Program-made: the position numbers and the translations under genes | Shown: positions 6,889-14,256 of the stretch, piece by piece | Numbering within the stretch: position 1 is the first letter of the stretch | Layout: the number at the start of each line of letters is the position of its first letter | NCBI GenBank assembly: GCA_947505565.1 | Contig: CANNLB010000004.1 | Coordinates: 1 to 16,917, forward strand | Origin: Acidobacteriota bacterium | GTDB lineage: Bacteria > Acidobacteriota > Terriglobia > Bryobacterales > Bryobacteraceae | DNA length: 16,917 nt | Direction of reading: 5' to 3' | The notes under the pieces: generated by a model | What the model was told of the DNA's origin: nothing | Database searches by the model: none | What the model saw: only the letters and a program-made list of their open reading frames with translations

Positions 6889-7983
6889 CAATATGTCCCG
6901 AGCGTCGACGCGGCCAGCGAGTGCAAGTTGCAGACCAACGTGTTTGACTCCGAATATGACCGCTTCACCGGGGGTGTGCGGAACGCCGCGATCAAGAGCG
7001 GCATGTACTCGTTCCAATGCATCCTGTTCAACTTCACGCGGAACTGCGCGGAGGTCGCGGCGGGGCGCCGTTGACGATCCCTAAGATCTACGAGCAAAAA
7101 TCGGACGTTCTGCTTTTTCAACGACGAGGGCCCTCGCGAAGGGGTCCCGCGAGCGAACCTCGGCGCCCCCCAGAAATTGACCACCTCTGCTCGAATAGAC
7201 TGGACCAGATCACAAACTGATCATGCCGCGTGGCATGCCGACGGGCGGGACCTTCCTCATCCGTGCCGCAGGCGCGTGTATCGTAGATTAGGTTTACCGC
7301 TCGGTCTGGCCGAGCGCCACGAGCCCATGCTCGTCGGGCAGGCAGCGCCGTCGGGGCCGGTTGGTGGTAAAGTTTTGGCGAACAGGGCTGGTCAATTCGT
7401 CGCAAGTGCCGAAGGCGAACGTCAACACCGCACCGACTGGGCTGGGACATACCGGTGACTGCGGCGCTTCGCTGGTTCGTAGCGGTACCAGCATTCTTCC
7501 TGGCAACATTTTCGACCCCGCCTCGACCCGAGCAACCGGAGCCCCCCCCGTCCTGGATCGATTCGATCGCCCGCCAGCTGGTAGCGCGGTATCCGCTGCG
7601 CAACGCTCCGCGCGACGCCGTCACGGGGGCGGCCAATGAGCTACTTTCTTCCCAAGATTCGGACGTCGACAACGGCTGCGTCTGGAAGATCGACCGCCGC
7701 TTCAGCGGCCGACCCGCCGTAGTTTTCCGCTACTCGTGGTGCGAGTTTTGGGGTGCACCATTTGGACCGCGATCTCGCTCGGATGAACATTGGTTACGAG
7801 TCGCAAAGAACGAGGACGAGAAGCCCCGTGCTGGAGAAGACATCGGAGAAGGGCCTCCGCTACCCGACCGCTCTGCCTCTGCGGAACCTCTCCGAATGCT
7901 CGCGATGGCCCCAGTTCGCTGGCCTTCCAGGCGGTCGCCGAGCCCGGTCGAACGAAACCGCGCAGAAGGTGGAGAAACGCTAA
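6889..7983 (+). pseudogene. Oar-like TonB-dependent receptor, broken plug and early-barrel remnant
   Basis: Directly after the LacI fragment, and in frame with it, the sequence becomes QYVPSVDAASECKLQTNVFD and DRFTGGVRNAAIKSG, then LFNFTRN, the plug signature of Oar-type receptors (QYVPSVDAVSEFK.QTN.FD..YGR.TGG..N...KSGTN.FHGSL). The rest is scattered over frames: LTIPKIYEQKSDVLLF (about 7070-7120), FNDEGPREGVPRANLG (about 7118-7165), GNIFDPASTRATG (about 7500-7545), DSIARQLVARYPLRNAPRDA with VTGAAN (about 7560-7635), KIDRRFSG and VVFRYSW (about 7686-7740), and LRYPTALPLRNLSE to SNETAQKVEK, ending at TAA 7981-7983. At least four frameshifts and an internal deletion are needed to join these. 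The N-terminal domain and most of the barrel are gone. The identification comes from the order of recognisable pieces. Confidence 0.8.
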
Positions 7984-9317
7984 CGCTCTTGCCGTTTTTT
8001 CTTCCGGTTTTCTTCGCGGCCAGCATGGCGGCCGGTACCATCGCCGGTATCCAGAATCCCTCCCGCCGGGTTCAACCGGTCAAGCGCCGCCTGCAGGCGG
8101 CGCCGGGCCGAAGTCGCGGCCGGACTCGCAGAGCCCGGAGGAATGACCGGCTCTTCGAACGGGGCCTTGCTCATGTCGAACAGGTCACCCGCTTGATTAA
8201 GCTTGAACTTCGCCTCGCGGACATACCACTGGCGCGCGAGTTGAATGAAAACCCATTCGCGGGGATTGCCCTTCTTCCCCTGTAGTTGCGGCACGAAGCT
8301 GCGTCCGTCGATCGGCGAGGCCGACTGCGGTTTTGCACCGGCCAGTTCTGCGAAGGTCGGATGCAGGTCGGTTGAGTCCATCAGTTCGGCCGTCACCTTG
8401 CCAGCTGGCGTACGGCCAGGCCAATTCAAAATCAAGGGAACGTTGCCCCCCCCCTCCAGCATGGAGCCTTTCTCCCCCGCTAGGCGCTTGCCCCGTACGG
8501 TGGAGATATCGGCGTAATTATTGCCGGTGCCGTTATCGCCGAAGAAGACAATCAGCGTGTTTTCCCGCAGTTTCAAGCGGTCGAGTTCGTCCACCACCCG
8601 GCCGACCAGCTTGTCCATATAGCGAATGTTGTCCGCGTACGCATCCTGGACGCCGGGCGCGCTATCCGGGGTCGGCAGGATCTCGGCGTGGACGTGTGAC
8701 AGGGAGTAGTAGGCGAAAAATGGTTTGTTGCGGTGTCGGTTAAGGAAGTCCACTAGGTAGCGGTGCATTAAGTACGGGAGGTATTCATGATCTCCGAGCT
8801 TCACCTTTTCGCCGTTGACGGTATAGACCTTGGCTTTGTCCTGCGTGTTCCAATAGGCACCGCTGCCGTTGAACTTCAGATGTTCGTCGAAGCCGAATTC
8901 GGCGGGGCCGAGGGGAAGCTGGCCCCACTTGCCGATCATGGCCGAGGTGTAGCCCGCCTGCTTAAGCAGCTTGGGGGTCATCGTCTCCACTGACGGCTTC
9001 ATTTGGCCAGTAGCGTCCTGATTGGTCGCTCCCGTGCGGAAAGCGTAGCGTCCGGTGAGAATCAGGGCCCGGGATGGTCCGCACAGCGGCGCTGTGTAGG
9101 CGTTCGTGTAGCGGGTGCCGCCGGCTGCGAGCCCGTCGATTCGCGGAGTCTGGAACTTGTCCGAGCCGTAGCAACTTAGGCCGTTAATGCCCAAATCGTC
9201 AGCGAGGATAAACAGGATGTTGGGCTTCCGGCTACTCGCGGTGGGCGATTGGCCCCAGCCAGCCGCGTTGGCCGCGGTCATCCATCCAGCCGCTTTCAGT
9301 AACTCACGTCGATTCAT
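7980..9317 (-). CDS. Secreted arylsulfatase-type sulfatase (formylglycine-dependent)
   Basis: 445 aa, sulfatase superfamily (PF00884). It hydrolyses a sulfate ester; the actual substrate cannot be told, though its neighbours suggest a sulfated glycan. The N-terminus MNRRELLKAAGWMTAANAAG is a Tat-like signal. Active-site features are KPNILFILADDLG (metal aspartates 40 and 41), LCGPSRALILTGR with Cys79 in the C-x-P-S-R motif that is converted to formylglycine, MIGKWG (Lys130), SHVH (His208/210), FFGDNGTGN (Asp261, Asn262) and GEKGSMLEGG (Lys283). The C-terminal 45 residues are basic and low in complexity. No clear Shine-Dalgarno precedes the ATG at 9317. A 29-bp element shared with the receptor operon lies 47 bp upstream. 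The regulator gene ends 72 bp upstream on the same strand. The stop overlaps the end of the receptor remnant tail to tail. No sulfatase-activating enzyme is encoded in the window. Confidence 0.93.
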   Translation of the reverse strand: MNRRELLKAAGWMTAANAAGWGQSPTASSRKPNILFILADDLGINGLSCYGSDKFQTPRIDGLAAGGTRYTNAYTAPLCGPSRALILTGRYAFRTGATNQDATGQMKPSVETMTPKLLKQAGYTSAMIGKWGQLPLGPAEFGFDEHLKFNGSGAYWNTQDKAKVYTVNGEKVKLGDHEYLPYLMHRYLVDFLNRHRNKPFFAYYSLSHVHAEILPTPDSAPGVQDAYADNIRYMDKLVGRVVDELDRLKLRENTLIVFFGDNGTGNNYADISTVRGKRLAGEKGSMLEGGGNVPLILNWPGRTPAGKVTAELMDSTDLHPTFAELAGAKPQSASPIDGRSFVPQLQGKKGNPREWVFIQLARQWYVREAKFKLNQAGDLFDMSKAPFEEPVIPPGSASPAATSARRRLQAALDRLNPAGGILDTGDGTGRHAGREENRKKKRQER

Positions 9318-9364
9318 GCTCTAGGCATACCAGTTGTCTCGCCACCATGGAAAGTAGCCGTAGA

Positions 9365-9393
9365 GTATCGCAACCGTTGCTGCAACGGGTTAC
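9365..9393 (-). promoter_or_regulatory. Shared 29-bp regulatory element, copy A (sulfatase promoter)
   Basis: Read on the minus strand it begins GTAAC and contains GTTGCAGCAACGGTTGCGA, made of three 5-bp half-sites (GTTGC, GCAAC, GTTGC) separated by single bases. It matches copy B (10712-10740) at 25 of 29 positions and ends 47 bp before the sulfatase ATG. It also covers the stop codon of the regulator gene (9390-9392). Similarity to copy B continues on the gene side: TACTTTCCATG here, CACTTTTATG there. Confidence 0.7.
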
Positions 9394-10685
9394 TTCTCTA
9401 AGACATAGTGACTGGCATAGCTGCACGAGAGGGGCAGGCTGTCTTGGGCGGTGCAGCGGACCACGAGTTGGTAGGCCTTGGGGAAGGTCGATAGCCCATC
9501 CTGCCGGAGACGATTTTTCAAGTCCGCCAGGAGTTCGGGCGAAGTGAAGAACTCGGCGGCACCTTGAATCCCAACCTGCGAAACGCCGGATACAATCAAT
9601 GTGCGGCGCGGCTGGCCCGGGGTGCCATCGGAGGGCAGAACGGTCAACAGACCATAGACCTGCGCCGGGTCGCCGGGTCGGCCCTCGTGTCGCGAGAAAG
9701 CGGGCGGGTCCGAAGCGGGCTTTTGGCGGTCTCGGATCACCAGACGATTGGTCGCTGGATCCTGCGCCACGGTCAGACGAGCCCGGCTCAGAAGCTGAGC
9801 GGCGGCGAACGAGGTAATGGGGTCGCCAAACAGGATCACGTTGCGGTTGCGGAAGCTGGCCAAAGGCGCGGACCGTTCGGGCAAGATTTGAGATTGCGCG
9901 CCAAGGGCGTGGAGGGTGGATGAGACCGCCGCAATGCCGCCGACTACTCCCAGGGTGGCGACATTGGGAGCAGGGCGCATGGTAAGCGCGGAGCCATCGC
10001 GCAAAGGATTTGTCTTCCGATAGAGTCCCTCGATTTCGGGAGGTGCCGGAAACGACGGCAGGTCGCTGTCAGGGGAAAATCCGCCCGGGCGGACCAGCAT
10101 ATGAAAGTTGGAAGCGACGCAAATCAGGATGTTCCCCTCTGGCGTCGCCAGGGGTCCCCATGCTTCGTGGAGGATGGCGGCAGCGGCGTTCGCCGCCGGA
10201 CTAGTGGACCAAAGCAGGCGCATGGCCAGCGCACCGACAAGGAAGCCGATTCCGGCGGCCCATGGGACCGCGGCAAGAGCCCGCCGGGGGGGCGACGCGG
10301 CGGCCGCCGCGTCGCTCACCAAGCCGGCGATCACGGCGGGTGCGCGATATCGGAAGACTGGGACATACGATCCCTTCGGCAGGTCGATCACAATCTCGGT
10401 TGCGGCGAGTTCGCCCGCATATGCTTCTTCGAGCTTCTGCCGGAGCTCGAACGCCCGGCGCCGGACCGATGAATCCGCCGTGGGGGAGTACGAAGTGGGC
10501 CGACCCAGGGCTTCCACCCCGATCGAATATTCCTTAATTTCGCCCCCGCGACCAGCGATCTCGAGCTCGCACACGTACCGCAGGAAATTCTTCAACTGTT
10601 CGCTGCGGGCGAAAGCCTGACTCTCCAGCACACGGCGCAGCGCCTGTTCCCGATCCTCACGCGCTGGTACGATCGAGTTGCTCAT
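9390..10685 (-). CDS. Membrane-anchored winged-helix regulator (ToxR/CadC-like layout)
   Basis: 431 aa from the ATG at 10685. Residues about 12-112 resemble an OmpR/ToxR-type winged helix: SEQLKNFLRYVCELEI, KEYSIGVEALGRP, DSSVRRRAFELRQKLEEAYA and the wing-like IDLPKGSYVPVFRY (compare VDVHIRRLRKKLE...GVGY in response regulators). One transmembrane helix follows at about 138-158 (AAVPWAAGIGFLVGALAMRLLW), then an extracytoplasmic domain of about 270 residues that I do not recognise, with RNVILFGDPIT and RTLIVSGVSQVGIQGAAEFF. This is the layout of a one-component sensor that binds DNA from the membrane. Proteins with this N-domain are common in Acidobacteria. The frame is open to 10751, but those extra 22 codons would overlap the shared element, so I use the inner ATG; its Shine-Dalgarno (ACAGG) is weak. 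It lies between the two copies of the 29-bp element and is the best candidate to bind them. Confidence 0.75.
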   Translation of the reverse strand: MSNSIVPAREDREQALRRVLESQAFARSEQLKNFLRYVCELEIAGRGGEIKEYSIGVEALGRPTSYSPTADSSVRRRAFELRQKLEEAYAGELAATEIVIDLPKGSYVPVFRYRAPAVIAGLVSDAAAAASPPRRALAAVPWAAGIGFLVGALAMRLLWSTSPAANAAAAILHEAWGPLATPEGNILICVASNFHMLVRPGGFSPDSDLPSFPAPPEIEGLYRKTNPLRDGSALTMRPAPNVATLGVVGGIAAVSSTLHALGAQSQILPERSAPLASFRNRNVILFGDPITSFAAAQLLSRARLTVAQDPATNRLVIRDRQKPASDPPAFSRHEGRPGDPAQVYGLLTVLPSDGTPGQPRRTLIVSGVSQVGIQGAAEFFTSPELLADLKNRLRQDGLSTFPKAYQLVVRCTAQDSLPLSCSYASHYVLEK

Positions 10686-10788
10686 CCTGTCTAAGAAGGA
10701 TACAGGAACCGGTAACAGGTTGCAGCAACCGTTGCGACACCGAACAACCACTTTTATGTCCCGCGCCGCGGTGTTAAAAATATTATTA
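10686..10788. promoter_or_regulatory. Divergent promoter region between the regulator and the receptor operon
   Basis: This 103-bp gap must hold both divergent promoters. It contains copy B of the shared element. On the plus strand TTGCGA (10732-10737), at the gene-side edge of the element, could be a -35 with TATGTC (10755-10760) as a poor -10 at a 17-bp spacer, giving a short leader to ATG 10789. The last 20 bases before that ATG are A/T-rich without a Shine-Dalgarno. Confidence 0.5.
10712..10740 (+). promoter_or_regulatory. Shared 29-bp regulatory element, copy B (receptor operon promoter)
   Basis: Read on the plus strand it begins GTAACAG and contains GTTGCAGCAACCGTTGCGA, with three 5-bp half-sites alternating in orientation. 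GTTGC recurs directly after 12 bp, a spacing near one helical turn. It lies 48 bp before the receptor ATG at 10789 and 26 bp before the regulator ATG at 10685. It is the inverted counterpart of copy A (9365-9393), so each copy points the same way relative to the gene it precedes. Confidence 0.7.
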
Positions 10789-13700
10789 ATGATGAAGTGT
10801 CAGGTGGGTTGGGCGGTCTTGGTAGCGATGCTCGTTGCGGCCGGGCTCCGCGCGCAGGAGTCCCGTGGCGTGATTGCCGGCCGGGCTACGGATGCGAGCG
10901 ATGCGGGAGTCGTCGGTGCCAGCATCCGAGCCGTGAGTGTGGATACAGGAATTGCGACAACGGCGACTTCCGGTGAAGGCGGCGGATTCCGCGTTCCTTT
11001 TTTGATTCCAGGTCTGTATCGGGTTACCGCGGAGTTCGCGGGCTTCAAAAAAATCTCGATGGAAAAAGTGGAGGTCCGCGTGGGCGAAACCTTGGACCTG
11101 CTGATGCGGATGGAGTTGGGCAACGTTGCCGAAACGGTGGAGGTGAGCGGTACCGCGCCGCTCCTCGAGACCGGCACCGCGTCGATGGGTACTTTCATGG
11201 ATTCCCGACGGCTGCAGGAGTTGCCGCAGCGGGGCGGCAATCCAATGGAGTTGGCGCGCCTATCGCCACAGGTGGTCAATCTGACGAATCTGCGGGCGTT
11301 GAAGGCGGCCTCCCCGAGCGGCACCTCGCAGATGGCGGTGGCGGGTGGGCCAAGATTCAGCACGGAATTTCAAATCGACGGCATCAGCAATACTACGGCG
11401 GACCTGGGCGACGGCCGGATACGCGTGGCGTTCATTCCACCTTCTAGCGCCGTATCGGAGTTCCGAATGGAGGTTTCGCCTTACGACGCCACGTTTGGCC
11501 ATACCCCCGGGGCAACGGTGAACATCAGCACGCGCAGCGGCACCAATCAGATCCACGGCGACCTGCGCTACTGGTTCCGCAACTCGGCGCTCGATGCCCC
11601 CAATTGGTTTGAAAATCGGAATGGCACCAAGCCCGCAGTCTATCAGGATAACCGCTACGGGGCTTCAGCCGGCGGACCCGGATGGATCCCCAAGCTCTAC
11701 GATGGCCGCAATCGCACCTTTTGGTTCTATGCCTACGAAGGCAATCAGTGGGGTCGGCCGACCTCTTCCACCAACACCGTGCCCACGATCGCGCAACGGA
11801 CGGGCGACTTTTCTGCCCTGCTGAGTATTCCCAACGGCAGCCGGTATCAAATCTTCGACCCTTTTTCGACGCGTACCGCGCCAAGTGGCCGCTTTCAACG
11901 CAATCCGCTGGGGGGAAACATCATCCCGCGCAGCCGACTCGACGCAGTCGGGTTAAACCTCGTGACTCTCTACCCGGTACCCAATCAGCCGGGGCGCAAC
12001 GATGGTGCCAACAATCACTTCTACTCCGACGTTCGTAAGCAGGAGTACAACACGCAGTTCGGCCGCCTCGACCACCAGATCCGGGAAGGGCACCGCCTTT
12101 TCTTCCGCTTGCACGACTACGACTGGATCAGCGGGCAGGACCGCTATGGGCTCCCAGTCTCGCGTTTCAATACCCGTTCCGGAAGACGCGGGCTGGCTTT
12201 GGATGATGTGCTGATCCTGAGTCCGACGATGGTGCTGAATCTGCGCTATGGCCTGTCCTACGGCGACATGGGCGAAGCCCGTCAGACAAAAGGGACGGAC
12301 CTCACCACGCTGGGCCTCTCCCGCGCGCTGGCCAGCCTAGTGGATCCAAGCCTGTCAACCGTGCCGCGCGTCCGCGCCGGAGCCTACTCCCCGCTGGCCG
12401 AGTGGAGTAATGGGGACGGTGCCAACAGCACGATCACACACACCGCACAGGCAAATTTCACCAATACCCGCGGTGCCCATACGTTGCGTTATGGCTTGGA
12501 CGCCAGGCTCTACCGCGGCTTTGGCACGCGCACGCCCCTTGCCAATTCCCCTGATCTGAATTTCTCGAACACCTTCACGCGCGGTCCGCTCGATAACGCC
12601 GCCCCCGCCGCTATCGGCCAGGAACTCGCCTCCATGCTCTTTGGCGTTCCCGACGGGCTCATGGAGCGCACGGCGACCTCGGCCTTTCAGGACCAATACC
12701 TGGCGCCCTTCCTCCAGGATGATTGGCGCGTCAACTCCCGGCTCACACTGAACCTTGGGCTGCGGTATGAATATGAGAGTCCGCTGACCGAACGCTTCGA
12801 CCGGCTGGTGGCCGGCTACGATGCCACCGTGCCCAACCCCGTGGACGCCCCGGCCCGCGCCGTCTACGCGTTGAATCCGATTGCAGAGATTGCACCGGCG
12901 GACTTCCGGTCGATGGGCGGCCTGCGCTTCGTGGCACGCGGTGGGAATGCCCGGAGCCCGTTTCGAGGAGAGAAAAATAATGTGCTGGTTCGCGCGGGCC
13001 TGGCCTACAAGCTGGCTCAAAATCTGGTGGTCCGCGCCGGCTACGGCACTTACTACGACAGCATTGGCACCTTCCGGACCATCCCGCAGCAGACCGGTTT
13101 CAGCCAGGCCACTCCCATCCAGGCCTCGCTCGACAATGGGCTGACGTTCGTTGCTACCAACGCGAACCCTTTTCCCCAAGGTTTGATTCCCGTGCAAGGA
13201 GCGGCGGCTGGCTTGGCGACGAGTCTAGGCCAAGGCTTTTCGTTCTACGATCCGAACCTAAAGCAGGGCTATTCCCAGCGCTGGTCGTTCAACCTGCAAC
13301 ACATGTTGCCCGGCCAAGTTATGGTGGACGCCGCCTATGTGGCCAATCGCGGCACTCGGCTCGCTATTTCCCGGGACCTCAATTCGATCCCGAACCAATA
13401 TCTGAGCCGCGCCGGCAATCGGGACGCGGCGCTCATCGGCTCGCTCTCCCAACAAATTCCGAATCCGTATTTCGGCTTGGCTCCGTCGTATCCGCGCACG
13501 ATCACCCGCGGCAATCTGCTCCGGCCGTATCCCCAGTTTGGGAACTTGAGCGCGGTGGTTCCGGACGGATACTCCTGGTACCATTCGCTACAGTTGCGTG
13601 CCGAACGGCGCATGCGCAACGGCCTCAGCTTGCAGGCTTCTTATGTTTGGTCAAAGTTCATGGAGGCGATCGAGTACCTCAATCCGGCCGACGAGCAACC

Positions 13701-14256
13701 GTATGAGGTGATCGCCGACAATGACCGCCCGCACCGAATTTCCATGAGTGGCATTTGGGAAATTCCGGTGGGACGCAGACGTCGTTTCGGCGGGTCGATT
13801 CCCCAGGCGGCCGACCTCCTGGCCGGGGGCTGGCAGTTAAATGGCGTTGTGATTGTTCAATCCGGTCCGCCGCTGGGTTTTGGCAATTCGATCTTCAATG
13901 GCGACATCAAGGCGATTCCGCTGCAAGGAAGCGCGCGCAGTGTGGATCGCTGGTTTGCCACCGAAGGCTTTGCCCGCGATGCCAGCTTGCAACTGCAGTT
14001 GAATCGGCAACAGCTTCCCCTGCGCTTCAGCGGCATCCGAGGCGACGGGCAGCGCGCGTGGGACTGGTCGTTGTTCAAAACATTTCTAGTCACCGAGCGG
14101 TGGAAGATACAGTTCCGCGCTGAGGTCTACAACGCGTTCAATCAGGCAAGCTTCAACGCGCCGAATCGTAACCCCACCAGCGGCGCGTTCGCTACCGTGA
14201 CCGATACGCAGTCGGAGGCGCGGAACTGGCAGTTCTCGCTTTTTGTGAAATTCTAA
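10789..14256 (+). CDS. Oar-like TonB-dependent outer-membrane receptor
   Basis: 1155 aa, intact. It should import oligosaccharides or a similar large ligand through the outer membrane, driven by TonB/ExbBD (not in the window). Signal peptide MMKCQVGWAVLVAMLVAAGL ends at about 23. A carboxypeptidase-regulatory-like domain follows (about 25-110: GVIAGRATDASDAGVVGASI, FRVPFLIPGLYRVTAEFAGF), then the plug (FQIDGISNTTADLGDGR, SPYDATFGHTPGATVNISTR, SGTNQIHGDLRYWFRNSALD, IPKLYDGRNRTFWFYAYEG) and a long barrel (FLQDDWRVNSRLTLNLGLRY) ending FSLFVKF, with the terminal phenylalanine usual for barrel assembly. The frame is open from 10678, and ATG 10756 also gives a possible N-terminus. I choose 10789 because it opens a clean signal peptide and lies at the same distance from the 29-bp element as the sulfatase start. 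There is no SusD gene, as usual for this group. The stop overlaps the next ATG (TAATG). Confidence 0.92.
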   Translation: MMKCQVGWAVLVAMLVAAGLRAQESRGVIAGRATDASDAGVVGASIRAVSVDTGIATTATSGEGGGFRVPFLIPGLYRVTAEFAGFKKISMEKVEVRVGETLDLLMRMELGNVAETVEVSGTAPLLETGTASMGTFMDSRRLQELPQRGGNPMELARLSPQVVNLTNLRALKAASPSGTSQMAVAGGPRFSTEFQIDGISNTTADLGDGRIRVAFIPPSSAVSEFRMEVSPYDATFGHTPGATVNISTRSGTNQIHGDLRYWFRNSALDAPNWFENRNGTKPAVYQDNRYGASAGGPGWIPKLYDGRNRTFWFYAYEGNQWGRPTSSTNTVPTIAQRTGDFSALLSIPNGSRYQIFDPFSTRTAPSGRFQRNPLGGNIIPRSRLDAVGLNLVTLYPVPNQPGRNDGANNHFYSDVRKQEYNTQFGRLDHQIREGHRLFFRLHDYDWISGQDRYGLPVSRFNTRSGRRGLALDDVLILSPTMVLNLRYGLSYGDMGEARQTKGTDLTTLGLSRALASLVDPSLSTVPRVRAGAYSPLAEWSNGDGANSTITHTAQANFTNTRGAHTLRYGLDARLYRGFGTRTPLANSPDLNFSNTFTRGPLDNAAPAAIGQELASMLFGVPDGLMERTATSAFQDQYLAPFLQDDWRVNSRLTLNLGLRYEYESPLTERFDRLVAGYDATVPNPVDAPARAVYALNPIAEIAPADFRSMGGLRFVARGGNARSPFRGEKNNVLVRAGLAYKLAQNLVVRAGYGTYYDSIGTFRTIPQQTGFSQATPIQASLDNGLTFVATNANPFPQGLIPVQGAAAGLATSLGQGFSFYDPNLKQGYSQRWSFNLQHMLPGQVMVDAAYVANRGTRLAISRDLNSIPNQYLSRAGNRDAALIGSLSQQIPNPYFGLAPSYPRTITRGNLLRPYPQFGNLSAVVPDGYSWYHSLQLRAERRMRNGLSLQASYVWSKFMEAIEYLNPADEQPYEVIADNDRPHRISMSGIWEIPVGRRRRFGGSIPQAADLLAGGWQLNGVVIVQSGPPLGFGNSIFNGDIKAIPLQGSARSVDRWFATEGFARDASLQLQLNRQQLPLRFSGIRGDGQRAWDWSLFKTFLVTERWKIQFRAEVYNAFNQASFNAPNRNPTSGAFATVTDTQSEARNWQFSLFVKF

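Noticed and set aside
6534..7074. The LacI-receptor join as a functional fusion protein
   Set aside because: The DNA-binding part is out of frame with the rest, and the receptor part is frameshifted several more times, so no usable product results.
7125..7155. Hairpins GAGGGCCCTC and CTCGCG/CGCGAG as a terminator
   Set aside because: They lie within recognisable receptor-remnant codons and have no T-run, and such palindromes are expected by chance in DNA this rich in G and C.
7455..8285. Plus-strand frame of 276 codons as a real gene
   Set aside because: Its first part carries receptor-remnant pieces and the rest is antisense to the sulfatase C-terminus; it is not one protein.
9599..10620. 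Plus-strand frames opposite the regulator gene
   Set aside because: Arginine- and proline-rich shadows of the minus-strand regulator, with no domains.
10781..10786. TATTAT as the -10 box of the receptor operon
   Set aside because: It is only 3 bp before the chosen ATG, so transcription would start after the signal peptide start codon, and there is no -35 at the right distance. It is more likely A/T-rich initiation context.
12355..13197. Minus-strand frame of 280 codons inside the receptor gene
   Set aside because: Shadow of the receptor barrel. No motif, no promoter or ribosome-binding site.
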